DNA from: Mercurialis annua
Taxonomy: Eukaryota > Streptophyta > Magnoliopsida > Malpighiales > Euphorbiaceae
NCBI RefSeq assembly: GCF_937616625.2
Contig: NC_065571.1
Coordinates: forward strand, 48,469,651-48,533,650
DNA: 64,000 nucleotides
Direction of reading: 5' to 3'
Both the position numbers and the translations under genes were made by a program. The first letter of the stretch is position 1. Each line of letters starts with the position of its first letter. Of the stretch, positions 39,064 through 50,735 are shown in pieces. The notes under the pieces are model-generated. The model did no database searches, was not told the DNA's origin, and was given only the letters and a program-made list of their open reading frames with translations.

Positions 39064-41768
39064 TGTCACGACCCAAATTATTGAGCCGAGACCGGCGCTA
39101 GGGAATGGGAGTGGTAACTCCGAAACCCGTAGCAAGCCTAAAACCATTAATAATTTTTCGCAATTGAAAACATATTATTATATATAAAACGTTTTCAGAA
39201 AACTCTTTAAATAATATAATATAGATATTAAAATATCATATTAGAGTTTACATTCAAAACTAACTATTTGAAATCAATTTACCAATCTTAGATTGACAAC
39301 TACTGACTACTGCAGCTCATGTAACTCATATTTGTGCAAGTCCAATGACTTCTGGCACAATGGAGATGGTTTGTCTGATCCGACTTCTACTACCTGCAAA
39401 CATCAAAGTGAGGGGTCAGTATTTGGGAAAATACTGAGTGAGTTTGCAAGTTACTTATAGTATTATCAAAATATAGCGTCACACGCTTAATACGTATGCA
39501 AATTCCATACATAATATAAGCACACAGTAAACGTTCCTAATTAACAGACTCTATCAAAACTCTAATCCTTGATTCGGTAAACTTGTATAATCGAATCAAC
39601 TTGATCCAAATGGTCCAACCCGGGAGTGTTCACACTCGACCACGTCAGTCGCAACCAATCTCTTAATCCCAAAGTGTGAGTCCAACTCACTGGTGGGTCC
39701 AACCCACTAGATACGGGGCTCAGGTTACTTAACCGAGTTCACTCTCGTGGGGCTCAGGTTATTTTAACCGAGTTCACTCTCGTATCGCACTCTTATCGTA
39801 TGCGCATTTCGTAATCTCATAGACAATCTAGACACGCTAGAATGACTTACTGATAATCTCATAGCCTATTGACACTCAATAGGTATTGACTTCTATAGAT
39901 CTCATACTAGCTATTCATATTTAAACAATGAATACAAGAACGTGCATAATCAAACTCATCAAGCACAATATCTTATATGAACAAATCATATAGATACAAT
40001 GTATATAATAATAACATTCATAATATAAGAAAATGACTTTTATAATAATACGTGAAAGTAAATTGCCACTCACAGTGACCGCTATCCAAAAACTGCATTA
40101 TTATAATTCCGCAAGCGTAAGCTCCTTTCGTTGTCCAATCACATAACCACTCCAGCTAACTGGCTTGGTAGCTCGTCGGTACGTCAGTTACTTAATCGAG
40201 TTACCTATACGTTTAATCCATAAACGTGGGCTTAGTATTCAAATTCCTAAGTTATAAACTTAGGTTAACATGATCGTATTTCAAATACGATTCTTAACTT
40301 TGATAGTATTCTAATACTTACTCGAGATATTCGTCATATCTCTTATTCATCAATTCTTAAACTTAGGTTCCTTATATCTCGGAACCTTAATCGAACTCAT
40401 TATGTTCGATATCCAAATTTCTTATTTTCGGGGTCCGTGATACACTTTTAATGTCCGACGTACTTAAAGTCGGAAAACGGGGTCATAGCGGGGCGAAAAT
40501 ATCGTATAAGTGCTTCACGTAAACTATGCGCCCGCATAGTCTACTTGCGCGCCCGCGCAAAGTACTTGCGCGCCCGCGCAAAGTACTTGCGCGCCCGCGC
40601 AAAGTACTTGCGCGCCCGCGCAAAGTACTTGCGCGCCCGCGCAAAGTACTTGCGCGCCCGCGCAAGTTTGTTACGCGCCCGCGTAACATTGTTACGCGCC
40701 CGCGTAACTATGTTACGCGCCCGCGTAACTTTGTTACGCGCCCGCGTAACTTTGTTACGCGCCCGCGTAACTTTGTTACGCGCCCGCGTAACACTCGTTC
40801 TTGGCCATTCCGACGTGCTTCCGGCGTGAAAACGTCCCAAACACATCCGAAACGCTTAATCTAAGCTCAAAACACTAAAATCCAATTCTAATATCGATTA
40901 AAACGATATAATCGTTTCGTGGCCTAAAACTTTGAATCGATATAACTTAAAATATATCCGTTTAAACGGTAAAACGACTAGCTTACCGCGATTCGCCTCT
41001 TGAATACGATCAATTCGAGCTATTAAACGTCGGAAACGGACGAGAAACGGAGATCGAGCGACGGATCGAAACGATCGCTCTTTTCTTTCTTTTCTCCTTC
41101 TGGAGATTTCTTTCTTCTCTTATTCCTTATGATTAAGGAAAGGTGTATATATAGTTTGGCAAATTTGCCAGTTCAATCCTTCATTTCTTTAACTTAAACC
41201 ATTTCTCTTTTAAACTTTAATAATTAACCAAATGGTTAAATTATCCTTCTAACTCAATTACTTACGTATTATTTATATCCAAATAAATAATACTAACCCA
41301 AAATTATTATTTCCATCAATAATCTTCTAATTGCTATTTCCGAGGCTTAATTGGCTAATTTGCACTTTGGCCCTTAAAACTTTTCAAAAGTTACAATTTA
41401 GCCCAAACGCATCCGCGTCCAAATTTTAAAAGGTCTCCGATTGACCCGAAACTTTTACCACATATACTATAAAACATTTCGCGGACCTTGGCGAAATAAT
41501 TTCCATTTTAAGCCGTAGTGGCTAAATTACCACTTTAGTCCCTGTATCTTATTTCGAGCTTTTCTTGATATTTCTCCTTCTAATTCCAATTCTAACTTTA
41601 GAATTGAAATATAATATTAAGTTTCTCGAAATAATTTTTTTTAAAACCATCCTGCTAATATTTTATACTTATCTTAATTTCTCGGAAATCCTTCCGATAT
41701 CGCTACTCTGGCGATGCAACACTGGACACGTGGTCCAATTAAATACTTAAATATTTTGGGGCATTACA
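39064..41768 (-). repeat. Inner element, right LTR (5' LTR in element orientation)
   Basis: Same sequence as 31770-34410 apart from the array size and a few bases. TATA box on minus at 41146-41153. Being the 5' LTR, it would drive transcription toward lower coordinates, through the array at 40523-40792. Confidence 0.92.
40523..40792. repeat. Palindrome array in inner right LTR (1 + 6 + 6 units)
   Basis: One ACTATGCGCCCGCATAGT, six TTGCGCGCCCGCGCAA units and six GTTACGCGCCCGCGTAAC units. It is 63 bp (three 21-bp units) longer than the left copy: four more of the second type and one fewer of the third. Confidence 0.95.
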
Positions 41769-41773
41769 ATAAT

Positions 41774-43487
41774 CATCATCAGCTCCCAGCTGAGTCACAT
41801 CATTTCTCAAATGCAAACATACTAAACTGACTCGATACTGGTGATCACACAGCCTATTGACACCCAATAGGTAGCTAGTTTCTTCGGATCGCATACTAGT
41901 TCTCATATATAGAAATTAAATAAACATATAACATTTCAATCAATTATATATAGTGCGATGCGTGAAAACAGTATATATATATATCAAATAGTTTTAATAC
42001 ATGAAAGTAAAAGTACAACTCACAGTGACCGCAATCCAAGTAATGATATGATCGATCTGATAGTACGCTCTCGCTAGTCCGCTTCTACTGACTCCACTAC
42101 TCGCTGACACGTCTGATAAATCGTTTAATAGTTAGACGTGAAGCTTATACTTTAATATATATAATACTTCTAAGCTTTAGGGTTTAGTTTCATCTTATAC
42201 TTATTTACGTATTCAATAACTTTAGTCGTATAAACGACTTAGCAAATACTATTTCTCATAATTGAGAATTGCTTAACGTCCTTGACGTTTTCCATTATTA
42301 TTATTCATTTAAAATGTCGAGATAATCTCGAGATTAATAACTTTCAAAGTCCGAAATCCGTCCTCTCGCGTCCAATTACTCTAAACGTCAAACACCTAGG
42401 TCAATTACAACTTGTATTCGCGTGGGGGCGAGTTGGGGTGCACGGGTGTGCGTTTTGGTGGGTGCACAATCGTGCAACCAAGTACACGTTCGTGCACCTC
42501 AGGGGTACACGTTCGTGTACTTATTGTACACGTTCGTGCACCATGAAAAGTGCACGTTCGTGTACTTCAGTACACGATCGTGTACCTTGCTAGGTGCACG
42601 TTCGTGTACTTCCAGTACACGTTCGTGCACCCGTGGTGCACGGTCGTGCACCACGTGCACAGCCCCGGAAATCAGATTTTCCGGGGTTTCGCCACAATCC
42701 CGACGTGCTAAACACTTCCCTAATCAATACCCATATCTCGGTTTCTTCAAAAACGCCATGATAAACTCAAAAACGTCAAATTTCAACCTAAACTCAATCC
42801 TAACCCAAAACAGCCAACAATTCATCATTTTCATTCCAAAACCCGACCTCTTACCTTAATTTAATGGCCGGAGATGATAGAGCTTTCAATTCTGAAGAAA
42901 TCGCCGCTTGAATCGCTCGAATCGGACGTCGAATGGAGAAACGGCGGCGAAACGACGGAAATCGGCGATGGCTTTCCGTTTTCTCTCGATCCTTCTCTGA
43001 TCTTCTTTCTTCTTTCTGATTCAATTCCAAAACCTTATATGTTAAGGTTAAAAGCTCACTTTGGTCCTTATTCTTTTTCTTTATTGTCATTTATCTTTTA
43101 AACTTTTCTTTTATACGATTTAGTCCATAGCTAACTCGATAACCTCTTTTATTACGACTTATACGTATTATTTTTACCCGATAAATAATACGAAACTCAA
43201 TATTAATACTTTCCCGTCAAAATCTAAAATTTCTATTTTCGACACAAAGTGGTTAAATTACCACTTTAGTCCCTATACCATATTTTGGACTTTTCTCGCC
43301 ATTTTTCCATTTAATTCCAATTCTAACTTTAGAATTGAAATATAATATAAATTTTCTTCGTAACAATCTTTTCTAAAACCGTCCTGCTAGGACTTATTTA
43401 TCGGAAAACTTTCCGATATCGTCATTTCTGCGACTCAAAACTGGACACGTGGTCCAATTAGCTAATTAAATATTTTGGGGTATTACA
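41774..43487 (-). repeat. Outer element, left LTR, second part
   Basis: Resumes after the inner element and matches 48327-50040. In element orientation this is the start of the 3' LTR. A TATA-like ATATAAGG lies on minus at 43033-43040. Confidence 0.92.
42462..42652. repeat. Palindrome cluster in outer left LTR
   Basis: About nine 16-bp units such as GTACACGTTCGTGTAC, GTGCACGTTCGTGTAC, GTACACGATCGTGTAC (a perfect palindrome) and GTGCACGGTCGTGCAC, with irregular spacers of 2-10 bases. The sequence is unrelated to the inner array but lies at the matching place in the LTR. Confidence 0.9.
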
Positions 43488-43500
43488 TTCTTCCCCCCTT
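43488..43500 (-). other. Polypurine tract of outer element
   Basis: Same TTCTTCCCCCCTT as in the inner element, directly adjoining the LTR; both continue with ATAAAAATTCGTCCTCGAAT, so this junction is conserved between the families. Confidence 0.85.
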
Positions 43501-45951
43501 ATAAAAATTCGTCCTCGAATTTTCATAAAACTTGTTGGGACCTTACAGTTATTCTTATACCTTCCTTGACATTCATTACTACGCGTCAGTCATATCTTTT
43601 TCTTTTACTTAGCTCTTAGCTCTCCACGTATAGCTGTGACTTTGTACCTATCATTAATCGATTATTTATCTTGCTCATAGTAGTCTCTTGTCGTAGCATA
43701 GCTGAGAATCTTCTTATTGTTACCTTTGTTTCATCTATCGTCTTTAGTGTGACCTTAGATGTACTTCTGATACCATAATCCTTGCGTTAACAATACCTAA
43801 TCAAGACTTTCCTTTTTGGCCATCATTAAGCATTGCTTAATGTCCTTTCGATTCATAATTTCATTCTTAGTAGTCACTGGAGTTGCTACTCGTCTTCTTT
43901 ATATTTGAGTAGTCATGACGTGTTAATTTCATCTTAATGATGTACTTACCTTAGGCATATTCCTATGAATATTTTCTCTTGTAATCATAACTTGTAGTTA
44001 TGATCGTTATTATCATATGTAATTATCACTTTCCTTTCTTACTGGTTCTTGTCATTTCTTACTCCTTTCTTTCATTGTCTGACACTTCGTTCTTTCTCAA
44101 TCAATTTTCTTCAATTTACTTTACATCTAACACATTTACTGTCTTTTAACATAGCTAAGCCTGTTACATCCTTTACTATCTTTGATTTCTCCTTCCTTTT
44201 CTTTTCTGATCTATCGTGAATTTCATGTCACTTGTTGACTATGATCTTTCATTCCTTTTTCCGTTACCCTAAACGTTCCACTTCACGTTACCTTTAATCG
44301 TGTAACTTGTACAGCCGTTTTCTTTGACCGATACTATTCGTATTCTTATCTTCCTTGACTTTCTGTAGTTAGTCCTTGAAGATCCTCTCGAGTCATTAAT
44401 TGAATGGTCAGTCAAAGATGTCTTTCCTTTACATTCTAATTCCTTATTCTTGTTGACTTCTTAAGAATCCTATAGGCTTCTTTAACCGTTAACCTTCTCG
44501 AGAACTTTTCTCGTAAATTAGCCTTTGTTTAACTTCTTTCTTATCTTTAACTTCTAACTAACTTCATCTTTAACAGATCCATTAGATTCTTAATAACTTA
44601 ATTTCTTTATACTAACACCACCTCTCGTTCGTATGTCATCGTGGCTCCTTAGATACAATTCACTCCCATCTGTCCAATAACGATAAAGTATCACTTTATT
44701 CTTTACTTACTGTATTCATTACATCTTTCTTCTATCTACAATAGCTCTGGTATTGCTGCTGTTCTATTCTGACAATCCTTATGACGTATTTCTGAAACTT
44801 TCACTTCTCTAATCACCCTACTAAGTTCTGAGGGTATTTGAATTTTTACCCTTACACTTTTCTTCACATCATCCACCATTCTTACATCGACTGACACGTA
44901 CGTCTATATGTGTGCTTTTCTTCTTTCTGTTAACGCAACTTATAACTCTTAATGCCGATATTAGTAACTTTACTCAATATCAGTCATATAGCATCATTAT
45001 CTCCTTCGATCTATCAAGTTTTAAGCTTCCATGTCTTACAAGATCATCTCCTTTGTCATTTCATCCTTTATTCTGTTATTGGAGTTTCTTTCACAATTTT
45101 ATTCTTATTTGTTAAGAATCTTTTATTATTTGTCGCAGGGCTTTACATCCGAGTTTACTTACTGAACAACACGATTTTAAAACTTCTTTTGGCTGCGCAG
45201 CTCTTTCTGAATCACTTTTCATAAATTGTTTGAAGTCGTTAGTACAATTGTAGCTCAGAGTGATGACACATCTCATCACCAAGGAGTTGTTCAAAATAGC
45301 AGTTTCTTTTTCCATTACAAAGATATGATGCATGATCTAAAATTTTGAAAATCATTCTTTTATGCATTTCTATCGTGGTTATGCAACGTCACATGCGATG
45401 CCTGAGCACAATTGTACCTTGAAAAATCATAAAAACTTTCAAAATCTTCATAAAATCGTAAGTCTTACTCTAGATTATACGCTCTGCGACTATTAACGGC
45501 TTTCTTTATACTTATTGAGTATATTTCAAATTTTTGTACTGTTGTCATATTTTTGTATTGCTGTCATATTTTTTTTGTCATTTACAGACTGTTCGTCTGT
45601 CACATCACTTCTTTCTCCATATCTCCGATAACTCAATTAAGTTCAAAATTCTTTATTGCTGTAATCATCATATCCACTTCTGCAACATTCTATTCTACGT
45701 CATATACAGACGCAGATACCGATGTTTCACATCGACTTCCTGTAAGCAATCCATTTCTTTCTTCAAATTCTAAAACGTAATATAGGAATTACGTTTGCGA
45801 TAATTATATGTTGTGATGTTTATTGTATTATTGTTTGTGTGTGTTATGTTTATATGTTCTTTTATTAAGCGTGTGTTTAACTACAACGCTTCCTATAGGT
45901 TCTCGCTTTCTAGGTATTATCCTAAAGGCAAAACCTATTACTGACATTCTA
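43501..45951. other. Outer element internal region between gag and polypurine tract
   Basis: About 2.4 kb, pyrimidine-rich on plus, with only short frames. No protease, reverse transcriptase or integrase motif recognised. This is the place where pol would be in an autonomous element. Confidence 0.6.
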
Positions 45952-46971
45952 CTATGCAATGCAGCAATTATATAAACACAATAATGCAAACACATAAACA
46001 CAATTACTTAAAGTATGTAAATCACTAATACCTGGGGGTGCCTGATGCGGAACGTTAGGTTCCCTAATAACTACGCCTGTATGTCGGCCCCTAACTGTTC
46101 TACCAGAGTTTCTTCCACCTCTTTGCACAAAATAAGGGTTGGTTGTAGTTCTGGAGGACGTACTGACGTAATCTGGGTGGTACTCACGTCTAAAGTAATA
46201 AGGTCGTACCGGATCACCCGACCATTCATGCTCTGTTTCAATCCTACGGGCCATTGTAGTAAGCGTGCTGAAATGTTCGTCCACGTGCTCATACAGCTCA
46301 TCAAACTGAGGTCCTAAGCCCCTGACATATCTACGATTAATAGTCCTATTATCTTCGTTCAGATCAGGGACTCCTTCAGCCATCCGCAGAAAGTCAGTAG
46401 AATACGCTCCTACAGTTAACATCCCTCTAGAAAAAGAACGCATCCGCCTCCTAACCTGATTTAGGGCTATCTGCGCCTGACCGTTAGCTATGTCCGCATC
46501 TTCCCTCAAATTGCGGTATCTCCGCACACTTGACCAGAAATAGTCACCTCTGTATTCCTCGACGTCTAACTCATCTAACTCTTCTTTTTCATACTCTTCT
46601 TCCTGAGGATTTTCCTCCTCTGCTTCTTCTTCTAATTCTTCTTCTGGATCCTCCTCAGGATCCTCCTCAGGATCTTCCTCAGGATCTTCTTCAGGATCCT
46701 CTTCCGGATCTTCCTCCGGTTCCTCTTCCTCGCTGTATTCTATCTCCGGCGAATGCACTCTAACTCGGTTTCCAGAAGAACTACCTATCTCCGATACAGA
46801 CATATAGCCATTTTGATATATCTCTGGTGATGCTCTAATATTTGCGTGGAATCCATTCTGATGGACCCCAGATGGTTCGCCTACTTCATTATGAAACCCG
46901 TTTTGAAATATAGGAGGCGCTTCCTCCCGTTCTTCATCAGCATGCGACTGAGCTCCGTTTTGCCCAGACAT
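45952..46971 (-). CDS. Gag-like protein of the outer retrotransposon
   Basis: A 339-residue open frame from the ATG at 46971 (MSGQNGAQ); an in-frame ATG eight codons earlier (46995) is possible. Layout: residues 20-60 hold three repeats of the pattern QNGF/Y spaced by 15 residues; 79-139 is a very acidic tract with many EEDP repeats; about 140-290 is a helical core with SVRRYRNLRED and MLTVGAYSTDFLRMAEGVPD followed by RRYVRGLGPQFDEL, which resembles the end of plant Ty3/gypsy Gag domains (TVAEY..EF..LA...PDL...R...GL.P). After that comes an Arg/Gly-rich stretch (RGGRNSGRTVRGRHTGVV). No zinc knuckle is seen. The last residues are hydrophobic and may be intron read-through, since a GT follows APPG. 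The gene adjoins the primer site, as gag should. The function would be packaging of the element's RNA. Confidence 0.65.
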   Translation of the reverse strand: MSGQNGAQSHADEEREEAPPIFQNGFHNEVGEPSGVHQNGFHANIRASPEIYQNGYMSVSEIGSSSGNRVRVHSPEIEYSEEEEPEEDPEEDPEEDPEEDPEEDPEEDPEEELEEEAEEENPQEEEYEKEELDELDVEEYRGDYFWSSVRRYRNLREDADIANGQAQIALNQVRRRMRSFSRGMLTVGAYSTDFLRMAEGVPDLNEDNRTINRRYVRGLGPQFDELYEHVDEHFSTLTTMARRIETEHEWSGDPVRPYYFRREYHPDYVSTSSRTTTNPYFVQRGGRNSGRTVRGRHTGVVIREPNVPHQAPPGISDLHTLSNCVYVFALLCLYNCCIA

Positions 46972-47478
46972 GCTGAAAAGAACAATTTCAAACATGAGCG
47001 ACTATCCGAGTTCCTTTCCACACGCAATTCCAGTATCAACTTATAAAATGCTGTAAACATTTAATACTTAATCCAGCCATACGTCATTTGCGATCAAATA
47101 ATTACTTAACAACCTCAGTGCAAGTAGTAAACACTTAACCATCTCAATCGTTCATAATTTGCAAACATATCATCACTTTCTATTTCTTAGTGCAAGCAAC
47201 AAATACTTAGTTGCCTTAGTCGTCCATATAAACAATTACTATTCACTTACCAACTTAACAGTCCTGGTTCGCGCGCGTCATACTACATATTACCAATGCA
47301 TATATCACACAATAACAGACAACTACGGTCTGACTCTTGCTGCAGTAGTTCCTGGGTATACTTACTGACAAAATACTTCCAGTCAAACAGACAATCAGAC
47401 AAATTTAGCAGTGGTAACTGGACCAAACTGCTCTCAAACAAACGCTGAAACAACTTGCAGTGGTAACTGGACCAAACT

Positions 47479-47490
47479 GCTCTGATACCA
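47479..47490 (-). other. Primer binding site of outer element
   Basis: GCTCTGATACCA on plus (TGGTATCAGAGC on minus), four bases from the LTR at 47495, matching initiator tRNA-Met. Confidence 0.9.
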
Positions 47491-47494
47491 ACAC

Positions 47495-50040
47495 TGTCAC
47501 GACCCAAAACTATTGAGCCGCAACCGGCGCTAGGGAACGGGAGTGGTAGCTCCGGAACCCGTAGCAAGCCTAAAATCACAATTACTTTTTTCGCAAATAA
47601 TAAATGAATACATTAAACATTTAACATTAAACAACGGAAGCAACACATTTATATATATCATATAATCAAACATGTACACTAACTGTTTCAAAACCTCGCG
47701 GGCTCTAGTTACCGTACCCTGTACGAACTGGCCCCGCGGTACTCTATACATCAGTTAGTGTTTCAAACATCTCACTGGCATCTGGGGCCGTGGATTATAT
47801 ACAACGTACGTAGCCTATCAAAAAGCATATAAACAAAGACAGCAGTTAATATATACAATCAAAATAAACTGCTGACTAGGCTACTATTCTGTCGACACAG
47901 GACCACTACTGCAGCATTCACAGAAGTCAGGAACTAACATATACCGCTGACTTCTGGACTTCAAAATTGGCTTCTAGCTAGGTCCACAAACTAAGCACCT
48001 GAAAGACATCAAAGGTGAGGGATCAGTATTTGGGGAAATACTGAGTGAGTTGACATTTACTAACAGTATTAATATAGAAACATAGCATCGCATCTCAGGA
48101 AAATATTAATATAAAACATATAAACATGTATTTGATCCGTGTGAAACTAATATCCTAGCATGCGACACATTTCTCGAATAATCATTATCATTCAACCCAA
48201 TCGTAAATATCAATCGCGAGTCCAACTCGCTGGTGGCCCAGCCACTAGATACGGGGACTCCAGACTACACCGTAGCCGAGTGTTCACTAGTATCGAAATC
48301 ATAAACCCAATCGTAAATTTCATAATCATCATCAGCTCCCAGCTGAGTCACATCATTTCTCAAATGCAAACATACTAAACTGACTCGATACTGGTGATCA
48401 CACAGCCTATTGACACCCAATAGGTAGCTAGTTTCTTCGGATCGCATACTAGTTCTCATATATAGAAATTAAATAAACATATAACATTTCAATCAATTAT
48501 ATATAGTGCGATGCGTGAAAACAGTATATATATATATCAAATAGTTTTAATACATGAAAGTAAAAGTACAACTCACAGTGACCGCAATCCAAGTAATGAT
48601 ATGATCGATCTGATAGTACGCTCTTGCTAGTCCGCTTCTACTGACTCCACTACTCGCTGACACGTCTGATAAATCGTTTAATAGTTAGACGTGAAGCTTA
48701 TACTTTAATATATATAATACTTCTAAGCTTTAGGGTTTAGTTTCATCTTATACTTATTTACGTATTCAATAACTTTAGTCGTATAAACGACTTAGCAAAT
48801 ACTATTTCTCATAATTGAGAATTGCTTAACGTCCTTGACGTTTTCCATTATTATTATTCATTTAAAATGTCGAGATAATCTCGAGATTAATAACTTTCAA
48901 AGTCCGAAATCCGTCCTCTCGCGTCCAATTACTCTAAACGTCAAACACCTAGGTCAATTACAACTTGTATTCGCGTGGGGGCGAGTTGGGGTGCACGGGT
49001 GTGCGTTTTGGTGGGTGCACAATCGTGCAACCAAGTACACGTTCGTGCACCTCAGGGGTACACGTTCGTGTACTTATTGTACACGTTCGTGCACCATGAA
49101 AAGTGCACGTTCGTGTACTTCAGTACACGATCGTGTACCTTGCTAGGTGCACGTTCGTGTACTTCCAGTACACGTTCGTGCACCCGTGGTGCACGGTCGT
49201 GCACCACGTGCACAGCCCCGGAAATCAGATTTTCCGGGGTTTCGCCACAATCCCGACGTGCTAAACACTTCCCTAATCAATACCCATATCTCGGTTTCTT
49301 CAAAAACGCCATGATAAACTCAAAAACGTCAAATTTCAACCTAAACTCAATCCTAACCCAAAACAGCCAACAATTCATCATTTTCATTCCAAAACCCGAC
49401 CTCTTACCTTAATTTAATGGCCGGAGATGATAGAGCTTTCAATTCTGAAGAAATCGCCGCTTGAATCGCTCGAATCGGACGTCGAATGGAGAAACGGCGG
49501 CGAAACGACGGAAATCGGCGATGGCTTTCCGTTTTCTCTCGATCCTTCTCTGATCTTCTTTCTTCTTTCTGATTCAATTCCAAAACCTTATATGTTAAGG
49601 TTAAAAGCTCACTTTGGTCCTTATTCTTTTTCTTTATTGTCATTTATCTTTTAAACTTTTCTTTTATACGATTTAGTCCATAGCTAACTCGATAACCTCT
49701 TTTATTACGACTTATACGTATTATTTTTACCCGATAAATAATACGAAACTCAATATTAATACTTTCCCGTCAAAATCTAAAATTTCTATTTTCGACACAA
49801 AGTGGTTAAATTACCACTTTAGTCCCTATACCATATTTTGGACTTTTCTCGCCATTTTTCCATTTAATTCCAATTCTAACTTTAGAATTGAAATATAATA
49901 TAAATTTTCTTCGTAACAATCTTTTCTAAAACCGTCCTGCTAGGACTTATTTATCGGAAAACTTTCCGATATCGTCATTTCTGCGACTCAAAACTGGACA
50001 CGTGGTCCAATTAGCTAATTAAATATTTTGGGGTATTACA
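47495..50040 (-). repeat. Outer element, right LTR (5' LTR in element orientation)
   Basis: Uninterrupted 2546-bp copy. It starts TGTCACGACCCAAAACTATT and ends GGGGTATTACA. It preserves the empty target of the inner insertion at 48322-48326. Differences from the left copy that I found include G/A near 47521, A/C near 47745, T/C near 47983, C/A near 48289 and C/T near 48625. Confidence 0.92.
49015..49205. repeat. Palindrome cluster in outer right LTR
   Basis: Same nine units in the same order as 42462-42652, with no change in number, unlike the inner element's arrays. Confidence 0.9.
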
Positions 50041-50046
50041 AAAGAC

Positions 50047-50110
50047 CTGTAACTAACGCCGAAATGAATGGACATAACAAGAAAGCCGGTGACGGCGCCG
50101 GTTAGTTAAG
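50047..50110 (-). pseudogene. Possible exon right of the retrotransposon
   Basis: On minus the text reads LTGAVTGFLVMSIHFGVSY and ends TTACAG followed by GT inside the AAAGA target. It joins in phase with the exon-like stretch at 30856 on the other side of the 19-kb insertion, suggesting that the insertion is in an intron. No family recognised; a chance match is possible. Confidence 0.25.
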
Positions 50111-50735
50111 TGATTTTCTCTTATATGCGTGAATTGCAGTGAATGAGCATGCGATTAGTGCAATTAATGGCCAGAATGTGTTTTCCTCCATTTTTTAGCT
50201 TTGGAGGGAAGAAGATGAAGAAAATGGTAGTTTGGTCGTATTCTCCATTTTTTAGCTTTGGACCGTCGCCTGATCTCGCCGGACATCGTTGGGCTTCAAC
50301 GGAGCTGTTGATGGAGACCCAAGACAATTTTGCAAGAGATATTAATAGATCTAATCAAAGGTTAAAACTGTCATATTTTAATATAAAATTAGCTTATTTG
50401 GGTTATGAGGGATTTGTAGAAACTTTTTTATTCTTTTGAGTGATTACTGCCAAAACTAAAATGCTGAGATATAAATAATAGATAGGACATGTTTTAGGGG
50501 ATTTGTGTAAAAAACTCTATAATATTTACCTGGACTCTCTTAGCCTCTCTCTGTAGATCAACTTATAATAAAGCCCGACTATGATAATTCCCTTGCTTGA
50601 GAGATGATTCGGCCCATTTTGGTTTCCTAAACATTGATTTCGGCCTGATTGCTAATAGCAAAAAGGATGGCAAAATTGTGAAAAGCGATAATATGTATTT
50701 CACGTGTATCTCATAGTGTGACTCGATAAATAATA
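50111..50735. other. Intergenic DNA
   Basis: Includes a short duplicated word (TCCATTTTTTAGCTTTGGA at about 50189 and 50246). No gene recognised. Confidence 0.35.

Larger units (their letters stand above)
31770..41768 (-). mobile_element. Inner LTR retrotransposon, nested in the outer element's LTR, non-autonomous
   Basis: Inserted with the 5-bp duplication ATAAT (31765-31769 and 41769-41773); the empty site survives at 48322-48326. LTRs: 31770-34410 (2641 bp) and 39064-41768 (2705 bp). Outside a variable palindrome array they differ at about four bases and one single-base indel that I could find. The primer site adjoins the right LTR, the polypurine tract the left, so it too points to minus. 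LTR ends and several internal blocks are related to the outer element, but most of the sequence is different, so it is a sister family. The 4.65 kb internal part has no long open frame; a broken gag relic is at about 36290-36870. Confidence 0.92.
30938..50040 (-). mobile_element. Outer LTR retrotransposon, non-autonomous, interrupted by a related element
   Basis: Bounded by the 5-bp duplication AAAGA (30933-30937 and 50041-50045). The left LTR is 30938-31769 plus 41774-43487, the right LTR 47495-50040; after removing the inner insertion each is 2546 bp. They differ at only about five bases that I could find. In element orientation (minus) the LTR starts TGTAATACCCC and ends GGGTCGTGACA. The tRNA-Met type primer site adjoins the right LTR and a polypurine tract adjoins the left. 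The internal part (43488-47494, about 4.0 kb) has one Gag-like frame and no protease, reverse transcriptase, RNase H or integrase that I can find. It must rely on enzymes from a partner, as TR-GAG or LARD-type elements do. Confidence 0.92.

Noticed and set aside
33229..40792. CRISPR-like array of short palindromic repeats
   Set aside because: No unique spacers, units directly adjoin, the host is a plant and the array lies inside an LTR.
42422..42859. Frames rich in TRSCT and similar over the outer LTR palindromes (also 48975-49412)
   Set aside because: Same cause: repeated palindromes inside a non-coding LTR.
46045..46763. Plus-strand frames opposite the gag gene
   Set aside because: They mirror the acidic tract and core codons of the minus-strand Gag and have no features of their own.
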